A DNA stretch of 64,000 bases from Patiriisocius marinistellae (lineage in GTDB: Bacteria; Bacteroidota; Bacteroidia; Flavobacteriales; Flavobacteriaceae), in contig NZ_BKCF01000006.1 in NCBI RefSeq assembly GCF_009014635.1, positions 1 through 64,000 on the forward strand. The letters are read 5' to 3'. The notes below the pieces were generated by a model, which was not told the origin of the DNA, did no database searches, and worked only from the letters and a program-made list of their open reading frames with translations. Positions 19,501 through 26,504 of this stretch are shown here, piece after piece. The stretch's first letter is position 1; each line of letters starts with the position of its first letter. A program made the translations under genes and the position numbers.

Positions 19501-19767
19501 GCTATTATTCGACCCGCTAATAGTACTACCAAAAGCAGTTATAGTCAAATCATCTGTAATATCAATAGCACCAGAAGTCAAAGTAGGATTTATAAATAAT
19601 CCTATTGAGACAGTATCTGGTCCTGGGTTCGCATTGGCATTGGTTATTGCTTCACGCAATGAACCAGGACCAGCGTCATTGCCATTGGTAACTTGACCAA
19701 ATGACAAGAATGTCGTTAGTAAAAAAGAAATCGATAAGAAAAGATTTCGAGTAGTGGTGTTTCTCAT
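10579..19767 (-). CDS. giant T9SS-exported beta-helix repeat adhesin (3062 aa)
   Basis: Cell-surface protein secreted by the type IX system. Residues 1-24 are a signal peptide (ending SFG). A GPGSLREAITNANA segment (CSLREA-type start of a right-handed beta-helix) follows at about residues 32-45. Residues about 120-2890 are Gly-rich beta-helix turns arranged as 18 super-repeats of about 148 residues. Each super-repeat runs through five turn types in fixed order: GNGGGLH, EGGGLWN, NGGGGIFN, GSGGGI and NRAGGGIE. The final ~85 residues (YPNPSSGNATI ... LILAR) are a T9SS type A sorting domain, so the protein should be attached to the cell surface or released. It resembles polymorphic outer-membrane and choice-of-anchor Q proteins. 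No enzymatic motif is visible. Adhesion or biofilm structure is inferred from architecture. Confidence 0.9.
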   Translation of the reverse strand: MRNTTTRNLFLSISFLLTTFLSFGQVTNGNDAGPGSLREAITNANANPGPDTVSIGLFINPTLTSGAIDITDDLTITAFGSTISGSNNSRIFTITNAGNVAITNVTFINGVADNGGAIYSENTSLDINGSSFNDNTANGAPGSGGAIFNTGTGILDINGGSFRRNTATRAGGAIEIQSSDNLIVAGNTVFLTNTVTGPPGNGGAIHITGAASSTLSARFLRNTAANEGGAIWNGTGTMTLSGCDIDGNVASGASAANGGGGIFNNGGDLIVNNLLVGFVPRLTRVINNVANGASGSGGGLHSNGGSVTITSNGALPANNIIFRDNQAIRAGGGIEISGGTFEMNDVILDGNDAGVTLGANPGNGGGLHVSGASNVTMNGGLVLNNSAVEGGGLWNGNGIMTINSVSFDDNVAIGGTTGGGGLFSIGGDLNIIDTNFNRNLAITGAASGGAIFAAANTNVIIDGAPTGGFFQENQANRAGGAIEMSAGGNLSIINCDLGNNIANGGMAPGNGGAIHLTGDANATITDSNVAANTAVEGGGLWNGVGTMTVANSTINSNTATGTDANQGGGGIYNAGGTLLINSGSTVNNNLAIQGSASGGGILSEAGDVTISDIGTQVVNNVANRAGGGIEIIVGSLTTNDIDLSNNNAGNAPATAAPGNGGGLHVSGIATIAINGGNVENNTAAQEGGGLWNQAGSSMVLNNPNINNNTASGAAATHGGGGVFNNGGTLDVINSTLDGNVADGTAGSGGGLLSNGGIVTMDGTVVTNNVSNRAGGGIEISGGNLTTTNITLNTNTTNTAPGNGGGLHVGGGADSTITGGTVDGNIAGSEGGGLWNSGGTMNVDGAAIINNVANGAAAENGGGGIYNDGGTLIVSPATTISGNSAAGAAGSGGGILNEVPGVLMIDGVTLLNNTANRAGGGLEIRSVAGDSFVFDNLTFDANTANGGTAPGNGGGYHISGPGDTTFTNATVTNNTAVEGGGLWNGGGVMTVTNSQINNNEANGALPEQGGGGIYNEMGTLIVDGTTSIDGNNATGAAGSGGGILTNEGVLTVDGITISNNTANRAGGGIEVRSQAGQAYAFDNLTLNANIANGGTAPGNGGGYHISGAGDTTFTNATVTNNTAVEGGGLWNGTGTMNLTGSNTISNNTATGDAPEQGGGGIYNDGGTLNTQGDLFTGFADIFGNMATGTSGSGGGILSTAGTVEVAGAFITSNGANRAGGGIEIIDGVANIINVNLSNNDVNGIVTGGTANPGNGGGIHVTGNGATVSFSGIALANSAASEGGGLWNNGGTMNILTPAAGGLFADTFIDQNIASGDDATNGGGGIFNNGGTLDVASGTNIVNNVADGTAGSGGGIHSTGGDITLSEVIITNNTSNRAGGGIEIAGGTLTTTDITLNANITNTAPGNGGGLHVGGGANSDITGGTVVGNTAGSEGGGLWNSTGTMNVTGVTITGNTASGAMAENGGGGIYNDGGTLNVDATTLIDSNVADGAAGSGGGILGNGGDVTLTGTTITNNTSNRAGGGIEIAGGTLTTTDIILNTNITNSAPGNGGGLHVGGGANSDITGGTVVGNTAGSEGGGLWNSTGTMNVTGVTITGNTASGAMAENGGGGIYNDGGTLNINTGTSIANNLATGTSGSGGGILSTAGDVTIADITIFQNSANRAGGGIEIIDGNLTLNGTSVSINDVNGTAGTPNPGNGGGIHISGVATTIINDGTVSANQAFNQGGGLWNQAGSVMNVFNTMVNINTAVSGEGGGGIYNNGGNLGVIDGTIQSNTATGVSGSGGGILSTDGLVSVINGMIDNNAANRAGGGIEIVIGTLNMTGTSLITNSVDGFAGTPNPGNGGGIHVSGAAIVNVTDAEITGNDAASEGGGLWNQVGATMIVDGSTMMTNAAGGDDATNGGGAIFNNGGTLMVQNSSTIDNNTATGTSGSGGGIQNVDGGSVTVNNSTITNNSANRAGGGIEDNSLTSPGTITLFNVTLDSNTVGNAPGNGGGLHITGPGNASITNGTVNSNTATAEGGGLWNGSGNMTVTGTTIDANTASGADADQGGAGIFNEGGTLVVDNATITNNIADGAAGSGGGILNNLGTLTVTNSEINNNTSMRAGGAIEEVAVAGSLLTVTDTDFDGNATASSPGNGGAIHISGPGDANITGGVASNNTASREGGAFWNNVGIMNVDGTVFTANVGSGPDANNGGGAMHNQGGTLIVINATVNNNVADGAAGSGGGILNNLGTLTVTSSSFNGNTSMRAGGAIEDNSVAGNTLTLTDVDFDGNATASSPGNGGALHITGPGDSTITGGTANNNTASSEGGAFWNNAGIMTVDGTSFDANVASGTDADQGGGALFNEAGTITVTNAIFNNNVADGASGSGGAVLNNLGVLTVSGSQFNGNTSMRAGGAIEEVAIAGSLLTVTDTDFDGNATATSPGNGGAIHISGAGDATINGGTASNNTASAEGGAFWNNVGTMNVDGTTFTANVSSGADADQGGGAMYNQGGTMTVTNATFNDNVADGASGSGGGILNNQGTLTVTETTLTGNRSNRAGGAIEDNSVAGNMLTLTNVTMTANEAGSAPGNGGGLHITGPGDSTITGGSATLNVAASEGGGLWNGSGSMVVSNMTIDGNEAQGAAADNGGGGVFNNGGTLSLDETTTITNNLATGAAGSGGGLFTTAGDVTISGTSFTSNSANRAGGAIEMIEGNLDISDSNISENDVDGGAGTPAPGNGGAIHVTGTNGTVTIDNALFSDNAAAAEGGALWNQNGNVMTVTTTTVDGNSVSGTAAANGGGGVYNNGGTLNISTSTISNNTSASRGGGIVVDGGDGLLLTSTVSGNTAVDGGGIFTDSGYEVNASTIATNSASNNGGGVFGNGDVFFKNTIIALNTANTGTDVAGPNVFSNDYNLIGTDDANAFPEAANDIEETDPMLGPLQDNGGVTETHELLEGSLAYNAGDPADNFNDQIDQAVFEGRRDIGAFEAQTILLAIDDIQTNGSGIVIYPNPSSGNATIKIPQEFGTQINVTVIELGSGKIVQQLQMTAGSQSLDFNSLSDGVYVINVVSGNSVSTHRLILAR
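14921..15238 (-). repeat. near-identical internal duplication, copy A
   Basis: About 318 bp nearly identical (about 95% by eye, differences mostly silent) to 15350-15667, offset by one super-repeat (429 bp). The encoded residues, including ENGGGGIYNDGGTLN and SEGGGLWNSTGTMNV, are the same. This indicates a recent tandem duplication or gene conversion. Confidence 0.85.
15350..15667 (-). repeat. near-identical internal duplication, copy B
   Basis: Partner of 14921-15238. The high nucleotide identity stands out against the more diverged remaining units. Confidence 0.85.
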
Positions 19768-20150
19768 AGTGTAGTTTTTTGATTAATGTTCTATGGAAAA
19801 GTTACGTTGAAATCAATAGTTTGGTTTCTTAAATTATGTTAAAACATCTATAATTGAGATATTTAACAAATAATTAAGAAATGATTTTTAAGAAAAAATA
19901 ATGGAAGTAAGTAACTAGGGTAAGGCTTTAAAAGAAATTTTATCTTCCTAAAAAAAGTATAAAATAATTTAAAAAAATTATTAACTTACAATATTATCTA
20001 TTAGACGAATCTAATGTTTATTGTTAATATATTAACAACTAAGCTTAATACTCTTAATAGTTTCCTAATTTAAAAAAAGTGGTTTTCTTCGGAAATGAGA
20101 AGTGCTTTAAACTTGTAATTAAAATGAAGAAATTTTAATTAGTGTATTGC
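19768..20150. other. adhesin upstream region
   Basis: 383 bp between the adhesin start and the end of purC, both on the minus strand. It is very AT-rich with no ORF of note. A copy of the dispersed 10-mer is at 20087-20096. A near match to the -7 element (TAACTTTT on the minus strand, about 19797-19804) lies about 30 bp before the adhesin ATG, but the last base is wrong and no -33 TTG is correctly spaced, so I do not call a promoter. Confidence 0.5.
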
Positions 20151-21098
20151 CTATTTTGTTAAATAACTCGCAACATTTTTCTCAATGCGACTTTCAATAT
20201 TTGAAACATCAGCCTTAATAAAATGCTCACCAGTTATATTTTCATAAAGTTCAATATAACGTTCTGAAACTGTTGTTATATAGTCATCACTCATTTCAGG
20301 TACTGGTTGTCCTTCTAATCCTTGAAAATTATTTGCAATAAGCCATTGACGCACAAACTCTTTTGATAATTGTTTTTGTCCTTCTCCTTTGAGTTGACGT
20401 TCTTGATACCCATCTTCATAAAAATAGCGTGAAGAATCTGGAGTATGAATTTCATCGATTAACACAATCTTACCAGATTTTGTTTTTCCAAACTCGTATT
20501 TAGTGTCAACTAATATTAACCCACGAGAAGCAGCTATTTCAGTTCCTCTTTCAAATAACTTTTGAGTGTAATCTTCTAAAACAATATAATCTTCTTCACT
20601 AACAATACCCTTTTTCAAAATATCTTCTCTAGAGATATCCTCATCGTGGTCACCCATTTCGGCTTTAGTAGCGGGTGTAATAATTGGAGTAGGAAATTTA
20701 TCATTCTCTTTCATCCCTTCTGGCATTGCAACACCGCACAATATTCTTTTACCTGCCTTATATTCTCTTGCTGCGTGCCCACTCATATAACCACGAATTA
20801 CCATTTCCACCTTAAAAGGTTCGCATGCTTCACCAATTGCAACATTAGGGTCTGGTGTTGCGGTTAACCAATTTGGGACCAAATCTTCAGTCTCCTTCAT
20901 CATTTTTGTAGCAATCTGATTTAGAATTTGTCCTTTATATGGTATTCCTTTTGGCATTACAACATCAAACGCACTCAACCGGTCTGTCGCTACCATTAAT
21001 AATTGATTATTATCTAAGGTATATACAGAGCGTACTTTACCGTGATAGACTTTTTTTTGACCTGGAAAATTAAAGTTGGTTTTAATAATGGTGTTCAT
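20151..21098 (-). CDS. purC: SAICAR synthase (phosphoribosylaminoimidazole-succinocarboxamide synthase)
   Basis: Catalyses ATP-dependent joining of aspartate to CAIR in purine biosynthesis, in the cytosol. Signatures present are GKVRSVYTL near residue 20, [10 protein letters not shown] near 100, the [11 protein letters not shown] stretch near 194, and [12 protein letters not shown] near 214. The 315-residue length matches the longer SAICAR synthase form common in Bacteroidota. It is transcribed alone or with the small upstream exported-protein gene 73 bp away. No purine riboswitch is seen upstream. Confidence 0.96.
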   Translation of the reverse strand: MNTIIKTNFNFPGQKKVYHGKVRSVYTLDNNQLLMVATDRLSAFDVVMPKGIPYKGQILNQIATKMMKETEDLVPNWLTATPDPNVAIGEACEPFKVEMVIRGYMSGHAAREYKAGKRILCGVAMPEGMKENDKFPTPIITPATKAEMGDHDEDISREDILKKGIVSEEDYIVLEDYTQKLFERGTEIAASRGLILVDTKYEFGKTKSGKIVLIDEIHTPDSSRYFYEDGYQERQLKGEGQKQLSKEFVRQWLIANNFQGLEGQPVPEMSDDYITTVSERYIELYENITGEHFIKADVSNIESRIEKNVASYLTK

Positions 21099-21171
21099 TG
21101 AATATCTTTAAGCGTTTGACGTTTAGTATTTGACTTTTATAAAGTCATAACCTTTTTTGAAGATTTATTTT

Positions 21172-21588
21172 TTATCCTTTAATTTTTTCAAGGTTGACAG
21201 CTTCTAATTTTTGAAACCAATTGGGGACATTTAAATTTATTTTTTGATTTTCTAAAAGAAAGTGCATACTGCTTGCATTTTTATTATAACCATCGAGCAT
21301 TTTTTGATCAACCATTTTTATAAAATCTTTTGATAATGTCTTATCTGCATAAATACGGTATACTACATTTACATTCTCTGCATTTGAATTCAAGAGATGA
21401 TCATTTACTAAATTTGCTGTATCATTATTTACTTTTTCAAAATCTACCAAATTATTTTCCAATCTAATATGCTTTTGTTCATTCAAATAAACGTTTACAA
21501 AAAAGGTAGTTGATTCTGATTTTGAAACTTGTCCTAATATATTTAAACTAATAAATGCTAAGACGACAAATGCGAGTGTATTTTTCAT
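21172..21588 (-). CDS. small exported protein, possibly ExbD-like periplasmic fold
   Basis: A 138-residue protein with a signal peptide (residues 1-19, ending LGQ). I do not recognise the family with certainty. The mature region shows a beta-strand (TTFFVNVYLNEQKHIRL), a helix, a second strand containing VVYRIYADKTLSKDF, and a helix. This is reminiscent of the periplasmic domain of ExbD/TolR (the IRADK...PYG pattern), but with a cleavable signal instead of a membrane anchor. That resemblance is tentative. It sits between purC and phoH, all on the minus strand, with 73 and 139 bp gaps, so it may be its own unit. Confidence 0.6.
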   Translation of the reverse strand: MKNTLAFVVLAFISLNILGQVSKSESTTFFVNVYLNEQKHIRLENNLVDFEKVNNDTANLVNDHLLNSNAENVNVVYRIYADKTLSKDFIKMVDQKMLDGYNKNASSMHFLLENQKINLNVPNWFQKLEAVNLEKIKG

Positions 21589-21727
21589 AATTAAAAACTA
21601 TTTAATTTTATATTCTTTTATATAATGTAAATTTTGACTTTTTATTCTTTGCAAATTAATGGATTCAATTTTACAATTTATAATCATCTCAATTTTTTGA
21701 ATTTAATATATTTCCGAAGAAGAATTA

Positions 21728-22684
21728 TTAAGAATCTAAATTTTCAATACTCTTGTAAGCCGCAATTATTGATTTTACAAGTTTATGACGAATGATGTCC
21801 TTGTCATCTAAATATACAATACCAACCCCTTCAGTATCTTTTAAAACAAGCAAGGCTTCTTTTAAACCAGAAATTACGCGTCGAGGTAAATCTATTTGTC
21901 CTGGGTCTCCCGTAATCATAAACTTGGCACTTTTTCCCATTCTAGTCAAAAACATTTTCATTTGAGCATGGGTAGTGTTTTGAGCTTCATCAAGAATTAC
22001 AAATGCATTGTCTAAAGTTCTCCCTCTCATAAATGCGAGTGGTGCAATTTGTATGGTTCCGTTTTCAATGTATTGTTCTAATTTTTCTGCAGGAATCATA
22101 TCACGTAAACCGTCATACAATGGCTGCATGTAAGGGTCTAGCTTTTCCTTTAAATCGCCTGGTAAAAAACCAAGGTTCTCCCCTGCTTCTACGGCTGGTC
22201 TTGTAAGAATAATTCGTTTAACTTGCTTCGCCTTTAGAGCTTGTACAGCTAATGCAACGCCTGTGTAGGTTTTACCTGTACCAGCTGGACCTACTGCAAA
22301 AACAAGATCATTTTTTCGCATTAACTCAACAAGTTTTCTTTGATTTGCCGTTTGTGGTTTTATTAATTTTCCACTCACTCCGTGCACCAAAATCTGATTA
22401 CTACCAGGCGCACTTTCATAATCATCCTTACTATTACTTGTTAATACTCGCTCTATACTATTTTCATCAATTTTATTATACTTAACATAATGTTCTAATA
22501 GCATTGTTATTTTTTTATCAAACTGCTCTAAAACTTCCTCATCGCCGTAAGCTTTGATTTTACTCCCTCGTGCAACTATTTTTAATTTAGGAAAGTATTT
22601 TTTTAGTAGGTCAATATTAGAGTTTTGTAAACCAAAAAACTCTCTTGGGCTAATTTCAGTTAATTCTATGATAAGTTCGTTCAA
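21728..22684 (-). CDS. PhoH family P-loop ATPase
   Basis: Cytosolic ATPase of the PhoH/PhoH-like family, linked to RNA metabolism and often considered a putative helicase or ribosome-maturation-associated protein. It has an N-terminal KH-like/PhoH-N region (residues about 1-70), Walker A GPAGTGKT at 132-139, and Walker B VILDEAQNT at about 229-237. The downstream MGKSAKFMITGDPGQIDLP segment is diagnostic. The length of 318 residues is standard. Divergent from the SAM-hydrolase family gene. The exact cellular role of the family remains unsettled. Confidence 0.93.
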   Translation of the reverse strand: MNELIIELTEISPREFFGLQNSNIDLLKKYFPKLKIVARGSKIKAYGDEEVLEQFDKKITMLLEHYVKYNKIDENSIERVLTSNSKDDYESAPGSNQILVHGVSGKLIKPQTANQRKLVELMRKNDLVFAVGPAGTGKTYTGVALAVQALKAKQVKRIILTRPAVEAGENLGFLPGDLKEKLDPYMQPLYDGLRDMIPAEKLEQYIENGTIQIAPLAFMRGRTLDNAFVILDEAQNTTHAQMKMFLTRMGKSAKFMITGDPGQIDLPRRVISGLKEALLVLKDTEGVGIVYLDDKDIIRHKLVKSIIAAYKSIENLDS

Positions 22685-22751
22685 AAGCGCTAGGTGTTTA
22701 TAAGATTATATAGATAGTGTAAATATAGTTTTTATACCTCTAAAAGTAGTT

Positions 22752-22759
22752 TATTTTTG
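22752..22759 (+). promoter_or_regulatory. candidate -7 promoter element for the 22794-27623 gene run
   Basis: TATTTTTG matches TAnnTTTG, 34 bp before the ATG at 22794. It would drive the SAM-hydrolase family gene and probably the closely spaced ABM-protein, gldF and gldG genes. No -33 TTG is evident. Confidence 0.4.
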
Positions 22760-22793
22760 TACTGCTAGTTTAAACAAAATATCAACAATTTTT

Positions 22794-23624
22794 ATGCCCA
22801 TCATTACGCTTACTACAGATTTTGGCGAGAAAGACCACTATGCGGGTGCAGTAAAAGGGGCTATTTATACAGAATTAGCAGATGTAAAAATTGTTGATAT
22901 CTCACATTCTGTTTCTCCATTTCATATCACAGAAGCTGCTTATATAATACAAAATGCTTATAATAGCTTTCCTCCTGGAACCATACATATAATAGGTATT
23001 GATAGTGAACTCAACCCAGAAAACAAACACATTGCTGTTTTACTTGATGGACATTACTTTATCTGTGCGAATAACGGCATTATCTCTATGCTCGCTAATG
23101 AGATAAATCCAGAAAAAATAGTTGAAATTAATATTCACAATAAAATAGTAACTAATTTTCCAGTACTTGATGTTTTTGTAAAAGTTGCATGTCACATAGC
23201 GCGAGGTGGAACTTTAGAAATTATTGGTAAAAAGATTGAAACTATTAAACAAATTACAGGTGTTAAACCTGCTATAAATATTGAAAATGGGCAGATTATA
23301 GGTACTGTTATTTATATTGATAACTACGGAAATGTAATAAGCAATATCACTCGTGCCACATTTGAAGATGTAGGAAAAGGGAGGGATTTTAAAGTTACTG
23401 CTCGTAGAGCAAGTTTTACAAAAATACACAGCCACTATAGTGATGCGATAAATTTTGATGTGCCAGCAGAGAAAAGAGATGAAGATGGAAAAAAAATTGC
23501 ATTATGGAATAGTTCAAACTATTTAGAACTTTCTATTTATAAAAGCAATCCCGCTACGGTAGGTAGTGCAGCCTCTTTATTTGGACTTGAATATAGAGAT
23601 ACCATTGTTGTAAAATTTGATTAA
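22794..23624 (+). CDS. S-adenosyl-L-methionine hydrolase (adenosine-forming), DUF62 family
   Basis: Member of the SAM hydroxide adenosyltransferase family, which splits SAM to adenosine and methionine using water. It is related to fluorinase and chlorinase but lacks their halide function in most bacteria. The N-terminal motif TLTTDFGEKDHYAGAVKG, ISHSVSPF near residue 39 and NNGIISM near 94 are characteristic. A C-terminal beta-barrel domain begins near 185. The length of 276 residues is normal. It is the first gene of a plus-strand run with the ABM protein (9-bp gap), gldF and gldG. The physiological purpose is unclear in any host. Confidence 0.9.
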   Translation: MPIITLTTDFGEKDHYAGAVKGAIYTELADVKIVDISHSVSPFHITEAAYIIQNAYNSFPPGTIHIIGIDSELNPENKHIAVLLDGHYFICANNGIISMLANEINPEKIVEINIHNKIVTNFPVLDVFVKVACHIARGGTLEIIGKKIETIKQITGVKPAINIENGQIIGTVIYIDNYGNVISNITRATFEDVGKGRDFKVTARRASFTKIHSHYSDAINFDVPAEKRDEDGKKIALWNSSNYLELSIYKSNPATVGSAASLFGLEYRDTIVVKFD

Positions 23625-23633
23625 GGATAAAAC

Positions 23634-23930
23634 ATGTTCACACGTATTGTTAAAATGGAGTTTCAAGAGGAGAAAATTCCTCAATTTCTAGAAAATTTTG
23701 AAACGGTAAAACATAAAATAAGAAATTTTAAAGGATGCCTTTTTCTAGAATTATATAGAGACAAAAGAGATCCAACTATTTTCTTTACCTATAGTAAATG
23801 GGAAGAAGAAAATGCCTTAGAGAATTATAGAAATAGCGAACTTTTTAAAGGTGTTTGGGCAACAACAAAACCTATGTTTCGTTCTAAAGCAGCGGCTTGG
23901 AGCGTTGACACGCTTTTTTCCGGCATATAG
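23634..23930 (+). CDS. antibiotic biosynthesis monooxygenase (ABM)-fold protein
   Basis: A 98-residue dimeric alpha-beta barrel (ABM/DUF-type ferredoxin-like) protein. The pattern is typical: FTRIVKMEF at the start, NFKGCLFLELYRDKRDPTIFFTYSKWE in the middle and a helix ending LFKGVW (quoted in parts). Members include quinol monooxygenases and heme-degrading enzymes, but many have no known activity. It lies 9 bp after the SAM-hydrolase family gene and 33 bp before gldF, so co-transcription is likely. No specific substrate can be assigned. Confidence 0.8.
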   Translation: MFTRIVKMEFQEEKIPQFLENFETVKHKIRNFKGCLFLELYRDKRDPTIFFTYSKWEEENALENYRNSELFKGVWATTKPMFRSKAAAWSVDTLFSGI

Positions 23931-23963
23931 TAAATTAAACAATAAAAAATTGAAATAAAAAAT

Positions 23964-24683
23964 ATGCTTGCTTTAGTTAAAAAAGAAATAACCAACTTCT
24001 TCTCGGGACCCATAGGGTATTTAGTGATTGGAGTTTTTTTGTTGATTAATGGATTATTTTTATGGGTATTTCAAGGCAACTATAACATTCTTGACAGCAC
24101 CTTTGCAGACCTTGCTCCTTTTTTTGAATTAGCCCCTTGGGTATTGTTATTTTTAATTCCAGCAGTAACAATGCGTGCTTTTAGTGATGAAATAAAATTA
24201 GGAACACTTGAGCTATTAGTAACAAAACCTATATCATTAAAAAACATTGTGCTCGGTAAATATTTTGGCGCAGTACTTTTAATTATTATCGCACTTATAC
24301 CAACGTTATTATATGTTTATGCGATATCAAATTTAGGAAATCCTGCTGGTAATTTTGATTTAGGAAGTACAATAGGCTCATACATTGGACTTCTATTTTT
24401 AATATTAGCATATACTTCTATTGGAATTTTTGCCTCTACATTATCCTCAAATCAAATTGTTGCTTTTATTGTAGCAGTTTTACTTTGCTTCATTTTTTAT
24501 TATGGTTTTGATGCTATTGCACAACTAATTCCTTCTTCTTCTTTAATAGAGCAGTTTGGAATGAAAAATCATTTTGATAGTGTGGCTCGAGGAGTTTTAG
24601 ATACTAGAGATATAATTTACTTTTTGAGTGTTACTTTCCTATTTCTAGGTTTTACTGTTACCAAATTAAAAGGCACAAAATGA
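23964..24683 (+). CDS. gldF: gliding motility ABC transporter permease GldF
   Basis: Inner-membrane permease which, with GldG and the ATPase GldA, forms an ABC-type complex required for gliding motility in Flavobacterium johnsoniae. The 239 residues hold six hydrophobic segments. The ABC-2 type region contains MRAFSDEIKLGTLELLVTKP near residue 70, diagnostic of GldF/NosY-like permeases. It overlaps gldG by 4 bp (ATGA), so the two are translationally coupled. gldA is not in this window, as expected, because it is usually unlinked. Some gliding-negative Bacteroidota also keep gldFG. Confidence 0.94.
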   Translation: MLALVKKEITNFFSGPIGYLVIGVFLLINGLFLWVFQGNYNILDSTFADLAPFFELAPWVLLFLIPAVTMRAFSDEIKLGTLELLVTKPISLKNIVLGKYFGAVLLIIIALIPTLLYVYAISNLGNPAGNFDLGSTIGSYIGLLFLILAYTSIGIFASTLSSNQIVAFIVAVLLCFIFYYGFDAIAQLIPSSSLIEQFGMKNHFDSVARGVLDTRDIIYFLSVTFLFLGFTVTKLKGTK

Positions 24684-26374
24684 TGGCTAAGAAAAACCTC
24701 AAATATATTACGATGTTAGTTATTGGAGTTTTATTAATAAACTTCGCCAGCAATTATATATATAAACGTTTTGATCTAACACAAGATGGACGTTATACCT
24801 TGTCCAAAGCTGCAAAACAAACCATTATCCCAGTAGATTCGCCATTAGTTATTGAGGTGTTTTTAGAAGGAAATTTTCCTTCTGAATTTAGACGTTTGCA
24901 GAGCGAAACACGCCAACTTCTTGAAGAGTTTACTTCAGTCAATCGAAACGTTCAATACAAATTTACAAATCCACTCGAAGGTGAGGAAAATACTGCCGAA
25001 GTTGAGCGTCAACTTTTTGATCTTGGTCTTACTCCTGCAGAAGTGCAAGTACGTGATGGGGGAAAAATATCAACAGAGCGAATATATCCTTGGGCCTTGG
25101 CTTATTATAATGGAAAGACAGTTAAAATTCCGTTATTAAAAAACGTGCTTGGTGCTACTCCAGAAGAACGTGTAAATGGCTCCATTCAAAATCTTGAATA
25201 TGCTTTTGCAGATGGGTTTAATAAAGTTGCAAATCCAAAGAAAAAAAGCATCGCAATTATTAAAGGAAATGGCGAACTTGAAGATAGAGAAATAGCAGAC
25301 TTTTTAACAACAATAAAAGAGACCTATCGTATTGCTCCTTTTACATTAGACTCAGTTGCTGTTGTTCCTCAAAAAACATTAGCCTCTCTTCTGAAATATG
25401 ACTTAATTGTTATTGCAAAACCTACGATAAACTTTAACGATAGTGAGCGTTATGTGCTTGACCAATATATTATGAATGGTGGGGCGTCTCTATGGCTTAC
25501 CGATTATTTATTTCAGAAGCAAGACCCAAATACAGGGAAAAATTACATTGTAGGTGATAATTTAAATTTAAACCAATTGTTTTTTAAATACGGTATTCGT
25601 ATCAATCAATCATTAATTAAAGATGTATATAGCACACCTATAGTTTTAGCGCAAGGAACTGAGGAGAATTCGCAATACAATAAATACCCTTGGCTTTATT
25701 TTCCGTTGTCTTCCAGTTCAAACGAGCATCCAATTGTCACAAATATTGAAGGCGTAAAATTTGAATATACAGCACCTATTGAGTTGCTGGATAATGATAT
25801 TCAAAAAACAGTATTACTTACCTCCTCTCCTATCACAAGTCTTTCAATTGTACCGCACGAAGTTAACTTTGATGAAGCTATCCCTAAATTTTTAGATATT
25901 GTTAATGATGGTCCCAATCCACAGGAGTTTTCAGCAGGAATAAGACCATTAGCTGTTTTACTCGAAGGACGTTTTACTTCGGCATTGAAAAATAGGGTAA
26001 AACCCTTTAAAATTTCAGAAAAAAATATTAGCAAAGATGACGGAATTTCAGCAAAAATGGTGGTTGTAAGTGATGGTGATATTATAAAAAATGGGTTTGA
26101 TAAAAATAGGCCTTTACCGTTAGGGTTTGATAAAATGACACAAACGATGTATGGAAATAAAGATTTTCTTCTTAATACCGTCAACTTTCTCTTAGACGAT
26201 ACCGGACTTATAAACATACGTACAAAAAAAATTGCTATTCCTTTTCTTGACATACAAAAAACTACCCAAGAGCGTGGCTTTTGGCAAGCCGTTACTATTG
26301 GCGTTCCATTGGTTTTATTAGCACTCTTTGGTTTATTATTTACATATTTCCGAAGAAAGAAATATGCACGTTAA
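24680..26374 (+). CDS. gldG: gliding-associated ABC transporter substrate-binding protein GldG
   Basis: Membrane-anchored, largely periplasmic component of the GldAFG complex. One N-terminal membrane segment (residues about 9-26) precedes the sequence YKRFDLTQDGRYTLSKAAK, typical of the family. A large DUF-type periplasmic domain follows, and a C-terminal membrane segment (about 538-557) ends in a basic RRKKYAR tail. The length of 564 residues is normal. Start codons ATG at 24680 and 24683 are adjacent and equally possible; the first overlaps the gldF stop. The 3' end includes one copy of the dispersed 10-mer (26346). Confidence 0.94.
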   Translation: MMAKKNLKYITMLVIGVLLINFASNYIYKRFDLTQDGRYTLSKAAKQTIIPVDSPLVIEVFLEGNFPSEFRRLQSETRQLLEEFTSVNRNVQYKFTNPLEGEENTAEVERQLFDLGLTPAEVQVRDGGKISTERIYPWALAYYNGKTVKIPLLKNVLGATPEERVNGSIQNLEYAFADGFNKVANPKKKSIAIIKGNGELEDREIADFLTTIKETYRIAPFTLDSVAVVPQKTLASLLKYDLIVIAKPTINFNDSERYVLDQYIMNGGASLWLTDYLFQKQDPNTGKNYIVGDNLNLNQLFFKYGIRINQSLIKDVYSTPIVLAQGTEENSQYNKYPWLYFPLSSSSNEHPIVTNIEGVKFEYTAPIELLDNDIQKTVLLTSSPITSLSIVPHEVNFDEAIPKFLDIVNDGPNPQEFSAGIRPLAVLLEGRFTSALKNRVKPFKISEKNISKDDGISAKMVVVSDGDIIKNGFDKNRPLPLGFDKMTQTMYGNKDFLLNTVNFLLDDTGLINIRTKKIAIPFLDIQKTTQERGFWQAVTIGVPLVLLALFGLLFTYFRRKKYAR

Positions 26375-26413
26375 GTGTTAATAAGTTCGTTTTTAAATGG
26401 TCTTGTTTTGAGA

Positions 26414-26421
26414 TATATTTG
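26414..26421 (+). promoter_or_regulatory. candidate -7 promoter element for dnaN
   Basis: TATATTTG matches TAnnTTTG, 83 bp before the dnaN ATG. It would give dnaN its own promoter separate from gldFG. No TTG is found at 17-23 bp upstream. Confidence 0.35.
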
Positions 26422-26455
26422 TGCTTCGAGTATGCTGAGCGGCGCTGTGTTGCAA
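26421..26455. repeat. possible REP-like GC-rich fragment
   Basis: The stretch containing CTTCGAGTATGCTGAGCGGC is far richer in G+C than the surrounding spacer. It resembles fragments of small palindromic repeats common in flavobacterial intergenic regions. Only one copy is seen in this window, so the call is weak. Confidence 0.3.
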
Positions 26456-26504
26456 TGTTTATCAAAACAAGCATAATTTTAATAAACCTCAGAAATTTTA
26501 ATAC

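Noticed and set aside
11135-19696. Many Pro-rich open frames on the plus strand inside the adhesin gene
   Set aside because: They are the mirror of the Gly-rich repeats (GGN codons read as Pro-rich antisense) and have no independent start context or domain.
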